Assembly (NCBI RefSeq): GCF_003391135.1
Contig: NZ_CP031455.1
Span: 3,813,001 to 3,877,000 of the forward strand
Length of the DNA: 64,000 bases
Source: Streptoverticillium olivoreticuli subsp. olivoreticuli
GTDB taxonomy: Bacteria; Actinomycetota; Actinomycetes; Streptomycetales; Streptomycetaceae
Reading direction: 5' to 3'
How positions within the stretch are numbered: the first letter of the stretch is position 1; each line of letters starts with the position of its first letter. This document shows positions 1 to 7,722 of the stretch, piece by piece. The translations under genes and the position numbers were made by a program. Below the pieces are notes generated by a model. That model made no database searches, had not been told where the DNA came from, and saw only the letters and a program-made list of their open reading frames with translations.

Positions 1-403
1 TGTTGGTGCCGGTCACCTTAAGGCCCGAGGCGGTCAGCCAGCCGGTGACCTTGGCTATCTGGGCCTTCGTCGCACCGAATCGTTCCTGCGCCTGCTTGGC
101 GGTCAGGTACTTGCCGTACGACTTCGACTTCGGGTCGGAGACCGCCTGGGCGTAGGCGGCGAGGCCCTTGGCGTCCCGGCCGGCCAGGTAGACCCGGGCG
201 GTGACCTTGTTGGACTCGGAGACGGTGCCGCGGTCGGCCGACGGCGTGGCCCACAGCGGCTTGGTGCCCTGGAGCGACTGCCGGTCGTGCGGGCCCGAGT
301 CGGCCTGGGCGGCGGGAACGCCGAGCGCGAGCGCTCCGGCGACCAGCGGCAGCGATGCCACCAGGGCCAGTCCGGCGCGCCCTCTGGAGCGGGTAGATCT
401 CAT
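1..403 (-). CDS. S53 (sedolisin/kumamolisin) family serine protease, N-terminal part, cut by window edge
   Basis: Only the first 134 codons lie in the window; the catalytic domain is beyond base 1. The ATG at 401-403 opens a Sec-type signal peptide: a basic start (MRSTRSRGR), a hydrophobic stretch and an Ala-X-Ala cleavage region ending AAQADS. The mature N terminus then reads as a pro-kumamolisin activation domain, with VYLAGRDAKGLAAYAQAV, DPKSKSYGKYLT and the QAQERFGATKAQI stretch. Family knowledge: this propeptide is removed autocatalytically at acid pH and the enzyme is an exported Ser-Glu-Asp endopeptidase. The catalytic residues cannot be checked here. The upstream region carries two inverted repeats (488-529) that could control it. 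An overlapping longer frame at 18-467 is a shadow. Confidence 0.85.
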   Translation of the reverse strand, partial: MRSTRSRGRAGLALVASLPLVAGALALGVPAAQADSGPHDRQSLQGTKPLWATPSADRGTVSESNKVTARVYLAGRDAKGLAAYAQAVSDPKSKSYGKYLTAKQAQERFGATKAQIAKVTGWLTASGLKVTGTN

Positions 404-487
404 GGAACCCCCTGCGATGCGAATGGTCGCGTACGGCCGTTGTGCTGACGGAGCACAGACGCGGCACATACGTCGCGCCACTCTTTC

Positions 488-529
488 GATGAACTGTTCA
501 TCCATGGGGCATGTGTTCATCAAGATGAA
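488..529. promoter_or_regulatory. Twin palindromes in the 404-732 divergent intergenic region
   Basis: The 329 bases between the S53 protease (leftward) and the cytochrome b-like gene (rightward) hold no convincing gene. Two inverted repeats use the same half-site: GATGAAC-T-GTTCATC at 488-502 and TTCATC-AA-GATGAA at 516-529. They are about 85-125 bases upstream of the protease start and over 200 bases before the rightward gene. Arrangement and symmetry suggest a dimeric repressor or activator bound at two sites. The regulator cannot be named. Confidence 0.5.
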
Positions 530-732
530 GCCAAGGAAGGGTCAGCAGTGGGTCAGGGGGGCGCAAGTAAACCCGCGGGCCGCCCGACATTTCCGAAGTG
601 GCCCCTGGCGGAGGGCGGCATGCGCGCGAAGTGCCGCCGAACGAACAGACGTTAGCAGCGGTACGGGCCGCCGCACCGGGGTTGCGCGAAGCGGACCCGA
701 CGCCCCCGCGGACCTGCCTAGCGTGCTGCCGC

Positions 733-1533
733 ATGAACCGCTTCCTCGACCACACCGGTGGCGTCCTCACCCTGGTCTCGCTCACCGCGACCGTCGTGTG
801 GGGGCTCATCGCCACCGACCGGCTGCTGCTCACCCCGCGCGCCCGGCTGCTCTCCCAGGCCGTCCACCGGGCGACCGCCGTCGGCGCGCTCGGCTTCCTC
901 CTGGTGCACATCTGCGTCAAGGTCGCGGAGGCCCACGCGTCGCCCGCCGCGACCCTGGTGCCGTTCTCCTCGGGCGTGCGGGGCGCGGGCGGCCTGATCG
1001 GGCTGGGCTCCCTGGCGGCGTATCTGATGGTGCTCGCCGGCGCGACCGGAGCGCTGCGGAGCGCCTTCGCGGGCAGGGGGCGCGCCCGCCGCTGGCGCGT
1101 GCTGCACGCCTGCGCGTACCCCGCGTGGTGCGCCGCCGTGCTGCACGGCCTCAAATCCGGGCGCGCACCGGCGGGTTGGGTGACGACGTCCTACGGACTG
1201 TGCCTCGTCGCGGTCGCGGCGGCGCTGGCCCTCCGGCTCGTACGCGCCCGCCGCGCGCACCCCGACGGCGCGGAACCCCCGACAGCCGTCGCCCTCACGA
1301 GGACGGGGTCACCCGGCAGGCACACGATGGCGGCCCCGGCGCGCACGGCCGCCGCGCATCGGACCGGCGCCCGCGTCCGGGGTGCGCGCACCGGTGTCGC
1401 CCACGCGCCCGGCACGCACGCCCTCGGCGGCCATTCTCCTGCCGCTCTCACCGCCGACACCTCCCCGGACGCCCTCCCCGCCGAAGCCCTCGTCGACAAC
1501 GGCGCGCACGGCGGCCCGGGGCGGGCCCGGTGA
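733..1533 (+). CDS. Cytochrome b / ferric-reductase-like integral membrane protein
   Basis: 266 residues from the ATG at 733. The first ~180 residues hold about five hydrophobic segments: GGVLTLVSLTATVVWGLIA, VGALGFLLVHICVKVAEA, GLIGLGSLAAYLMVLAGA, VLHACAYPAWCAAVLHGL and YGLCLVAVAAALALRLV. Histidines inside segments 2 and 4 are placed like bis-haem ligands of cytochrome b/b561-type proteins. The remaining ~90 residues are a low-complexity Ala/Arg/Thr/His tail that looks disordered. The stop overlaps the GTG of the next gene (GTGA), so the two are translationally coupled. With the NuoF-like partner this suggests transmembrane electron transfer. Substrate and direction are not visible. No strong Shine-Dalgarno precedes the ATG, so the start is the least certain part. 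Confidence 0.7.
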   Translation: MNRFLDHTGGVLTLVSLTATVVWGLIATDRLLLTPRARLLSQAVHRATAVGALGFLLVHICVKVAEAHASPAATLVPFSSGVRGAGGLIGLGSLAAYLMVLAGATGALRSAFAGRGRARRWRVLHACAYPAWCAAVLHGLKSGRAPAGWVTTSYGLCLVAVAAALALRLVRARRAHPDGAEPPTAVALTRTGSPGRHTMAAPARTAAAHRTGARVRGARTGVAHAPGTHALGGHSPAALTADTSPDALPAEALVDNGAHGGPGRAR

Positions 1534-3053
1534 ACGGCCCGCTTCCCGACGTGCCCGCCGTGCTCGCGCTCGGGCTGCCCCGGCTGACGGCCGGTTTCGA
1601 CACGGCCGCGCGACTGGACCGCAGGGCGCACCTCGCCGTACACGGTTCGGCGCCCCGGCTCACGGAGACGCAGACGGCCGACCTCGCCGAGACCGTCGTC
1701 CTGCGCGGCCGGGGCGGCGCGGGCTTCCCGTTCGCGCGCAAACTGCGGGCCGTCGGCCGGGCGGCGCGGCGGCGGGGGCTGCGTCCGGCGGTGGTGGTCA
1801 ACGGGTGCGAGGGCGAGCCCGCCTGCCGCAAGGACGCCGTCCTGCTCGCGCGGGCCCCGCACCTCGTGCTCGACGGCGCCCTGCTGGCAGCCGAGGCGCT
1901 CGGGGCGGGCACGCTCGTCGTGGGCGTGACCCGGGCGGCGACCGAGGCGTCCGTACGGGAGGCGCTGGCCGAGCGCGGGCTCGCCGACCGGCGCGGCCGG
2001 GCCGTGCGCGCCCGGGTGGTGCGCCTTCCCGAACGGCTGGTCTCCGGCGAGTCCTCCGCCCTGCTGCGGGCCGCCGACGGCGGGCTCCCCTTGCCGCCCG
2101 GCCGCCACGCCCGCGCCTCCGAGGAGGGGCTCGGCGGCGCCCCCACGCTGCTGTCCAACACCGAGACCTACGCCCAACTCGCCGTCGCCGCACGCCTGGG
2201 CGCCGACCGCTACGCCTCCACGGGCACGGCGGACGAGCCCGGCACCCTGCTGCTCACGGTCTCCGGCGCGGTGTCCGAACCCCAGGTCGTCGAGGCGCCG
2301 AGCGGTGTGCCACTGGCGTACGCGCTGCGGGCGTGCGGCGCGGGCCCGGCGCTCCAGGGAGTGCTGACCGGCGGCTACCACGGGGCGTGGCTGGACGCGA
2401 CGACCGCGTACGGCGCCACGGTCTCCCACGCGTCCCTCGCGGCCTGCGGCGGTGCGCTGGGCGCGGGCGCGGTGCTGCCGCTGCCCGTGGACACCTGCCC
2501 GCTGGGCGAGACCGTCAGGGTGGCGCACTGGCTGGCCGCCGAGTCGGCGGGGCAGTGCGGGCCGTGCCGGCTCGGGCTGCCGTCGGTGGCCGGAGCACTG
2601 GCGGACGTGCTGGCCGGTGGCGGCCGCGGCGCCCTGGAGGCCGTACGGGAGGCCGCGGGCGCGGTCCGCGGGCGCGGCGCGTGCGGGCATCCGGACGGGG
2701 CGGCGCGCTTCACGCTGAGCGCGCTGTCGGCGTTCACCGACGACCTGGCCGCGCACGTCCTGGGCGGTGGCTGCGGCCGCGGTACGGCGGGGGTGCTGCC
2801 GCTCCCGCTGCCCGCCGGGGCGAGCGCCGCGAGCCCGGAGGGCGCCGAGCGGCTCGCGGTGGACTGGACGCTGTGCGAAGGGCACGGGCTGTGCGCGGGC
2901 CTGCTGCCCGAGCTCGTGCGGCTGGGCCCGGACGGCTATCCGGCGCTCGCGGACGCGGGGGTGCCGGCGCACCTGCGCGGCCGCGCGCTCCGGGCCGTCC
3001 GCCGCTGCCCCGCGCTGGCGCTGCACCTCGACAAGGGGGCCGACGGGCACTGA
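1530..3053 (+). CDS. NuoF-like flavin/SLBB oxidoreductase fused to a C-terminal ferredoxin
   Basis: 507 residues from GTG 1530, which overlaps the preceding stop by 4 bases. Domains in order: a NuoF-type FMN fold with the glycine-rich loop LRGRGGAGFPFARKL, an SLBB-like stretch (TLLLTVSGAVSEPQVVEAPSG), a NuoF iron-sulphur region (ESAGQCGPCRLGL ... RGACGHPDG) and a ferredoxin-like tail (LCEGHGLC ... RRCPALALHL). The usual SCGxCxPC signature of NuoF reads SAGQCGPC, so the first cysteine is Ala and only three of four N3-cluster ligands remain. The CGEETAL segment near the NAD site reads VSGESSALL. This is therefore not a Complex I subunit. A short chain from FMN or ferredoxin to the membrane cytochrome encoded just upstream is the simplest inference. 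Confidence 0.8.
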   Translation: MNGPLPDVPAVLALGLPRLTAGFDTAARLDRRAHLAVHGSAPRLTETQTADLAETVVLRGRGGAGFPFARKLRAVGRAARRRGLRPAVVVNGCEGEPACRKDAVLLARAPHLVLDGALLAAEALGAGTLVVGVTRAATEASVREALAERGLADRRGRAVRARVVRLPERLVSGESSALLRAADGGLPLPPGRHARASEEGLGGAPTLLSNTETYAQLAVAARLGADRYASTGTADEPGTLLLTVSGAVSEPQVVEAPSGVPLAYALRACGAGPALQGVLTGGYHGAWLDATTAYGATVSHASLAACGGALGAGAVLPLPVDTCPLGETVRVAHWLAAESAGQCGPCRLGLPSVAGALADVLAGGGRGALEAVREAAGAVRGRGACGHPDGAARFTLSALSAFTDDLAAHVLGGGCGRGTAGVLPLPLPAGASAASPEGAERLAVDWTLCEGHGLCAGLLPELVRLGPDGYPALADAGVPAHLRGRALRAVRRCPALALHLDKGADGH

Positions 3054-3073
3054 CCGCCGGCGGGAAACGAAAA

Positions 3074-3103
3074 AGCGGGCCGTCCGTTTCCGGACGACCC
3101 GCT
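3074..3103. terminator. Rho-independent-like hairpin between the NuoF-like gene and tRNA-Ala
   Basis: A 13-bp stem with one mismatch (AGCGGGCCGTCCG / CGGACGACCCGCT) and a TTTC loop sits 20 bases after the NuoF-like stop and just beyond the 3' end of the oppositely oriented tRNA. An A run precedes it, so it could terminate the leftward tRNA transcript as well as the rightward operon. Confidence 0.65.
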
Positions 3104-3112
3104 CATTCACTG

Positions 3113-3185
3113 TGGAGCTAAGGAGAATTGAACTCCTGACCTCCTGCATGCCATGCAGGCGCTCTACCAACTGAGCTATAGCCCC
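3113..3185 (-). tRNA. tRNA-Ala (anticodon GGC), copy 1
   Basis: The reverse strand folds as a complete cloverleaf: acceptor GGGGCTA/TAGCTCC with one G-U pair, D stem GCTC/GAGC, anticodon stem CCTGC/GCAGG around loop ATGGCAT (anticodon GGC), a T arm with GTTCAATTC, and discriminator A. CCA is not encoded. The 73 bases are identical to the copy at 6861-6933. Confidence 0.97.
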
Positions 3186-3351
3186 TTGTTCTGTTTTCCG
3201 CCCGGTTTCCCTGGCGACACGGATTACATTACACGGACCTCCCCCCCATCTGCCAAATCGCTTGCCCGGCAGCGCTTGGAACGGGCGTCAACGGGGTAGC
3301 GTCGGCTCCCTGTGCCCGATTTGTCGCTCCTGGACCCCGGAGTCGCGCCCC

Positions 3352-4683
3352 GTGACAGCCCGCCGTGCCGCACCGATCGCCGCATCGGTGTGCCTGGCGT
3401 CCTTTGTCTGTTTCTGGCTGGCCCAGCGCGCGGCCCACGTCTCGATGATCGACCTGCTCGTCTACCGGGCCGAGGGCTGGACCGTGCGCACCGGTGGCGA
3501 CCTCTACGCGATGCGGGCCACCCGCGCGCACCTGCCCACCACCTACCCGCCGTTCGCGGCGTTGCTGTTCACCCCGCTGACCCTGCTCGCCACCGCGCCG
3601 CTGCGCACCCTGGCCACCCTCGCCAACCTCGCACTGCTGCTCGCCCTCGCCCATCTGTCGCTCCGGCTGACCGGCCGGCCGTCACGCCCCGCCGTGACGC
3701 TCGTCGCGGCCGCGCTGTGCGTGTGGTGCGAGCCGGTGTGGACGACCCTGCGCTACGGACAGGTCAACCTCCTCCTCGCCGTCCTGGTGCTGTGGGACCT
3801 GACCCGGGCCGCCGGACGGGGCGGGCGCTGGGCGGGTGTGGGGATCGGCCTCGCGGCGGGCATCAAGCTCACTCCCGCGCTCTTCGCCGTCTTCCTGGCC
3901 GCGACCGGGACGGCCCGCCGCCCCGGGGGCGAGGCACGGCAGGCCGCCGTCGCCTGCGCCGCGTTCACGGGCACGGCGGCGGTGGGCGCGCTCGCCCTGC
4001 CGTACGACTCCTGGCGCTACTGGACCGACATGCTCTTCGCCGCCGACCGCGTGGGGCACGCCGAGGACGCCGCCGACCAGTCGCTGCGCGGCGTCCTGGC
4101 CCGGCTCCTGCACACCGGCGACCCCGGGCTCTGGTGGGCCGCCACGGCGGCCGTGGTGGCCGCGCTCGGCCTCACCGTCGCGGTCCGGGCGCGGCTGTAC
4201 GGACCCGAGCCCACCGCGCACGCCTGGGGCGTGCTCTGCTGCGCGGCGACGGCCCTGCTCGTCAGCCCCGTCTCGTGGTCGCACCACTGGGTGTGGTGCG
4301 TGCCCATGGTGCTGCTCCTCGCCTCGGAGGCCGCCCTGGCCACCGGCCGCCGCCGCGCCGCCTGGTGGGCGGCGACGGCGACGGCCGGAGCGCTCTTCTG
4401 CTCGTACGCGCTGTGGCGGGTCCCCCATGTGTCACAGGCGCGGCTCGAACTCCACCAGAGCGGCGGCCAGATGCTGCTCTCGGCCGGCTATCCGGCGGCC
4501 GGGGCGGCCTTCCTGCTGCTGGCCGCCGTCAGGACGCCGCGCCCCGAGCCGGCGGAGCTCAGTGACCGCCGTGATGGTCACCGCCGCCTCCGTGGTGGAA
4601 CGCCATTACCTCGTCCGGCATCACCACGAAGGGGCGCATCATCCCCATGTCCTCGTGCTCCAGCAGGTGGCAGTGGTACATGA
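3352..4683 (+). CDS. GT87 (DUF2029) polyprenol-phosphate-mannose-dependent mannosyltransferase-like membrane protein
   Basis: 443 residues from GTG 3352 (VTARRAAPIAAS), the start that puts the first hydrophobic helix at the N terminus. About ten transmembrane segments alternate with short loops. The first extracytoplasmic loop has the GT87 pattern: MIDLLVYRAEG, DLYAMR and TTYPPFAALLFTPL, with the acidic residue in MID as probable base. Conserved YGQVNLLL and KLTPALF stretches follow. Actinobacterial relatives use polyprenyl-phosphomannose to extend lipomannan-type glycans; the acceptor here is unknown. The reading frame does not stop until 4683, running 125 bases into the 3' end of the convergent multicopper oxidase. 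The last ~40 residues are basic and of low complexity, so this tail may be non-functional read-on. Confidence 0.8.
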   Translation: MTARRAAPIAASVCLASFVCFWLAQRAAHVSMIDLLVYRAEGWTVRTGGDLYAMRATRAHLPTTYPPFAALLFTPLTLLATAPLRTLATLANLALLLALAHLSLRLTGRPSRPAVTLVAAALCVWCEPVWTTLRYGQVNLLLAVLVLWDLTRAAGRGGRWAGVGIGLAAGIKLTPALFAVFLAATGTARRPGGEARQAAVACAAFTGTAAVGALALPYDSWRYWTDMLFAADRVGHAEDAADQSLRGVLARLLHTGDPGLWWAATAAVVAALGLTVAVRARLYGPEPTAHAWGVLCCAATALLVSPVSWSHHWVWCVPMVLLLASEAALATGRRRAAWWAATATAGALFCSYALWRVPHVSQARLELHQSGGQMLLSAGYPAAGAAFLLLAAVRTPRPEPAELSDRRDGHRRLRGGTPLPRPASPRRGASSPCPRAPAGGSGT

Positions 4684-6352
4684 ACCGGCCCTTCGCGCCG
4701 TGGAACCGGCCGATCACGTTGACCATCTGCCCGGCGGGCACCTGGATCACGTCCTTCCAGCCCGCGTCGCCGTCCGACACCGGCGCCTGCCCGGTGCGCT
4801 CCAGCGGGGCGCGCGTGCCGCCCAGCGTCTGGTCGAAGGGGCCGCCCGCGGGCGCCGGGTAGAGGTCGCGGCCGAGCACCTGAAAGTCGATCAGGTGGAT
4901 GTGCATCGGGTGGGTGGGGCCGCCCAGGTTGAGGAAGCTCCACTGCTCCCAGGTGTCGTGCCCGGCCATGAAGCCGAGCGCGTCGTCGAAGGCGCGGGCG
5001 CCCCTGCGGTACGTACGCACCGTGCCGTCGGCGGCCTTGAGCTGGATCACGCCCTCACTGGGGATCTGCACCTCGCCCGCGTCGACTTGGTGCATCTCCC
5101 ACAGCGCCGGGTGGCCGTTCCCGGCGGTGCCCGGCGGGGTGATGGCGATCAGCCGGTGACCGTGCTGCGGCGCGGTCTCGTGGGTGATGCGGCGGAACGA
5201 GGTGGAGATGACCTCCGGCAGCACGAACGACTCGCGCACCGGATCCCGCCCGACCCGGAACTGCATCACCTGCGGATAGCGCACCCCGGGCGCCGCGTTG
5301 ACCAGCCGCAGGCGGCGCCCGCGCAGCCTGCCGAAGTCGACGAGGACGTCCATCCGCTCGGCGGGCGCCACGGAGAGCGGGGCGTCCAGCGGCACCGGGC
5401 GCGGCAGCAGCCCGCCGTCGGTGCCGATCTGCCAGGCCGCGCCGCGCACCGGCTCGCCGGTGTCCTCGTCGACCAGCCGGAACTGGAAGATCCGGGCGTT
5501 GGCGGCGTTGAGCAGCCGGAAGCGGTACCACCGCGCCTCGACGTCCAGGTGCGGCCAGATGACGCCGTTGACGAGGGTGTACGGGCCGTTGAACGCCTTG
5601 GTGACGTTCTTGCCCTGCGCGTCCTGGGCGACGATCTCGGTCTTGTGGAGCAGCCGGCCGGTGAGGCGTCCGTCGTCGTCCTGGTCGAGGTTGCGGTCCT
5701 GGACGATCAGCGGGATCTCGTGCTCGCCGCGCGGCAGGCGCAGGGCGTCCTCCTCCTCGTCGCGGACCAGGTACATCCCGGCGAGGCCGGTGAAGACGTT
5801 CCACCGGGTGATGTCCATGGCGTGGTCGTGGTACCACCAGGCCACCGCCCGGTGGTCGTTGGGGTATTCGGCGAGCTGGCTGTCGCCCGGCGAGACGGCG
5901 TTCTCCGTCCAGCCGTCGTTCCCGCCCCCGGTGGGGGCGCCGTGCAGGTGCGTCACCGTCCACGGCGGCAGCGCGGCCACCTCCGCGAGCGGCGCGGCCC
6001 CGCTGCGGCCCGGCACGTCGCTCGGCGGCGGCGAGCCCGGCACGGGCGTGGCCTCGACGGCCGTCACTGGATAGTCGCCGCTGATGCGGTTGGTCCAGGC
6101 GACCCGCAGCCGGCGGCCTCGGCGGACCTCGATGGTCGGTCCCGGGAAGTGGCCCGCGTAGGCCCACACGCGGGTGGGAGGCAGCTGCGAGTGCAGCCGG
6201 ACCCAGGTGGCGGTCAGTTGGACTTCGATGCCTTCCAGGGCTTCTCTGCGGCCGGGCCGCAGCACCGGCGGCACGCGCAGGACGTCCAGGAAGGGTGTGA
6301 GCTCGGCTACGGCTTCCTGCTTGGGCGCAGGATCGATCGCTGTTTCGGTCAC
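4559..6352 (-). CDS. Phenoxazinone synthase / CotA-like multicopper oxidase
   Basis: 597 residues from GTG 6352, with GGAGG seven bases upstream. All four copper-ligand motifs are present: THLHG, WWYHDH, HPMHIHL near residue 480 and the terminal YHCHLLEHEDMGMM, with Met as axial type-1 residue. The three cupredoxin domains and the total length fit the phenoxazinone synthase/CotA branch rather than small two-domain laccases. No Sec or Tat signal is visible at the N terminus (TETAIDPAPKQEAVAELTP), so a cytoplasmic or unconventional location is likely. Known relatives oxidise o-aminophenols, bilirubin or phenolics with O2; the substrate here is unknown. The C terminus is a His/Gly tail (HHGGGGDHHGGH) that could bind copper. 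The 3' end overlaps the GT87 gene. Confidence 0.92.
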   Translation of the reverse strand: MTETAIDPAPKQEAVAELTPFLDVLRVPPVLRPGRREALEGIEVQLTATWVRLHSQLPPTRVWAYAGHFPGPTIEVRRGRRLRVAWTNRISGDYPVTAVEATPVPGSPPPSDVPGRSGAAPLAEVAALPPWTVTHLHGAPTGGGNDGWTENAVSPGDSQLAEYPNDHRAVAWWYHDHAMDITRWNVFTGLAGMYLVRDEEEDALRLPRGEHEIPLIVQDRNLDQDDDGRLTGRLLHKTEIVAQDAQGKNVTKAFNGPYTLVNGVIWPHLDVEARWYRFRLLNAANARIFQFRLVDEDTGEPVRGAAWQIGTDGGLLPRPVPLDAPLSVAPAERMDVLVDFGRLRGRRLRLVNAAPGVRYPQVMQFRVGRDPVRESFVLPEVISTSFRRITHETAPQHGHRLIAITPPGTAGNGHPALWEMHQVDAGEVQIPSEGVIQLKAADGTVRTYRRGARAFDDALGFMAGHDTWEQWSFLNLGGPTHPMHIHLIDFQVLGRDLYPAPAGGPFDQTLGGTRAPLERTGQAPVSDGDAGWKDVIQVPAGQMVNVIGRFHGAKGRFMYHCHLLEHEDMGMMRPFVVMPDEVMAFHHGGGGDHHGGH

Positions 6353-6503
6353 GTGGTGACCTCCGATGACTTCCCCCGTGCCGCCGGCCGTTCCCGGCGG
6401 CAGCTTTCACGCCATAGGACGCGCCCGCGTACGGCGGGGGTTGCCGGAAGCGGCCTGAAAAATCGGGCGGAAGCGGGCGGAAGGATTCCGGCGGGGATCC
6501 GCC

Positions 6504-6737
6504 TCAGGCGGTGGCGAAGGAGTAGAAGCGCTTCAACGTGCAGTGTTCGTCGAGCAGTCGGCCGTAGATCGGCTCGCCCTCGAGCTCACGGTAGGTCTCG
6601 ATCGGGTCGCCTTTTATGATCAGCGCCCGCGCGCACTCCACGCACCAGTACTGGTAGGAGGAGTTGAGCGGCTCCATGTCGCGGACGATCGGCGTCCCGC
6701 TGCCGCACCAGTCGCACTTCCGGCTGTGTGCACCCAT
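6504..6737 (-). CDS. Small conserved protein with two CxxC pairs (probable zinc ribbon)
   Basis: 77 residues, ATG at 6735-6737 with GGGAGG upstream. It carries KCDWCG near the N terminus and WCVECA about 20 residues later, spacing that suits a single zinc site, followed by a charged C-terminal half (RELEGEPIYGRLLDEHCTLKRF is split here only for reading: RELEGEPIYGRLL then DEHCTLKRF). I do not recognise a named family and assign no function. It is transcribed towards the oxidase gene and lies just downstream of the second tRNA-Ala on the same strand. Confidence 0.75.
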   Translation of the reverse strand: MGAHSRKCDWCGSGTPIVRDMEPLNSSYQYWCVECARALIIKGDPIETYRELEGEPIYGRLLDEHCTLKRFYSFATA

Positions 6738-6819
6738 GGGTCAGCCGTTCCCTCCCCTTTGGTCCCGTCCGCTCCCGGCCGTCCGATTCTGCCACGGGAC
6801 CCTGTCGGAACAGCAACAA

Positions 6820-6848
6820 TCCCGCCTCTCCTTGACGGAGAGACGGGA
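6820..6848. terminator. Hairpin downstream of tRNA-Ala copy 2
   Basis: A 12-bp stem with one mismatch (TCCCGCCTCTCC / GGAGAGACGGGA) and a TTGAC loop lies 12 bases beyond the 3' end of the leftward tRNA, before the small zinc-ribbon gene. Confidence 0.6.
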
Positions 6849-6860
6849 TCGTCCGGATTG

Positions 6861-6933
6861 TGGAGCTAAGGAGAATTGAACTCCTGACCTCCTGCATGCC
6901 ATGCAGGCGCTCTACCAACTGAGCTATAGCCCC
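6861..6933 (-). tRNA. tRNA-Ala (anticodon GGC), copy 2
   Basis: Identical over all 73 bases to the copy at 3113-3185, with the same orientation, same anticodon and no encoded CCA. The two copies bracket about 3.7 kb holding the GT87, multicopper oxidase and zinc-ribbon genes. Confidence 0.97.
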
Positions 6934-7047
6934 GCTGTTCTCGGCTTCCCCCGGAGGTTTCCCTCCGCGTTCCCCGCGAACAAGAAGAACTTTAGCCTGT
7001 GACCTGGCCGGATGTGAAATCGGGCCGGGGGCGGCCGCCGGGCGGGG

Positions 7048-7722
7048 TCAGTCGTCGTCGCCGAGCACCGGCTCGGGCAGCGTCCCGGCGTTGTGCTCCA
7101 GCAGGCGCCAGCCCCGCGCGCCCTCGCCCAGCACCGACCAGCAGCAGTTGGTGAGGCCGCCGAGCGCTTCCCAGGACGACGCCTCCAGGCCGAGGAGCCG
7201 GCCGATGGTCGTGCGGATGGTGCCGCCGTGGCTGACCACGACGAGCGTGCCGTTCTCGGGCAGCTCGTCCGCCCGGCCGAGGACGACCGGGGCGGCCCGG
7301 TCGGCGACCTCGGTCTCCAGCTCGCCGCCGCCGCGCCGCACGGGCTCGCCGCGCTTCCACGCCGCGTACTGCTCGCCGTAGCGCTCGATGATCTCGTCGT
7401 GCGTGAGGCCCTGCCACGCGCCCGCGTAGGTCTCGCGCAGGGCGGCGTCGTGGGCGACCGGCAGGCCGGTGACGGCCGCCAGCTCGGCGGCGGTCGCCGA
7501 GGCGCGCCTGAGGTCGGAGGCGACGATGGCGTCCGGCCGCAGCGCGGCCAGCAGCCGGGCGGCCCGGCGCGCCTGCGCGACGCCGGTGCCGGTCAGCTCG
7601 ATGTCCGTGGAGCCCTGGAAGCGGCGCTCCAGATTCCATGCGGTCTGGCCGTGCCGCCAGAGGACGATGCGCCGGCCCCTGGTCGCGACACCCGTGGCCG
7701 TGCCGCCCGTGCTGCCGTTCAG
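7048..7722 (-). CDS. Histidine phosphatase (phosphoglycerate-mutase superfamily) with apparent CTG start
   Basis: The conserved frame begins with the catalytic RHG motif in GRRIVLWRHGQTAWNLE and continues through IVASDLRRASATA, the LRETYAGAWQGLTHDEI loop and the second catalytic histidine in VVVSHGGTIRTTIGRLLG. It acts as a phosphohydrolase through a phosphohistidine; the substrate is not predictable. No ATG, GTG or TTG lies in frame between the upstream in-frame stop and the catalytic motif. The only plausible initiator is CTG at 7722-7720, overlapping the rsfS stop as CTGA, with GGTGAG five bases upstream. That gives 224 residues starting (L/M)NGSTGGTATG. Relatives in this position usually use an ATGA or GTGA overlap (family knowledge), so an A/G-to-C change is a simple explanation. 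Confidence 0.85.
   Translation of the reverse strand: MNGSTGGTATGVATRGRRIVLWRHGQTAWNLERRFQGSTDIELTGTGVAQARRAARLLAALRPDAIVASDLRRASATAAELAAVTGLPVAHDAALRETYAGAWQGLTHDEIIERYGEQYAAWKRGEPVRRGGGELETEVADRAAPVVLGRADELPENGTLVVVSHGGTIRTTIGRLLGLEASSWEALGGLTNCCWSVLGEGARGWRLLEHNAGTLPEPVLGDDD

Noticed and set aside
18..467. 149-codon leftward frame at the left edge
   Set aside because: Arg/Pro/Gly-rich shadow in a different frame from the S53 signal peptide and propeptide.
201..1529. N-terminal extension of the NuoF-like frame back to 201
   Set aside because: The codons overlap the S53 gene and the whole cytochrome gene and give low-complexity sequence; GTG 1530 with a GTGA overlap is the natural start.
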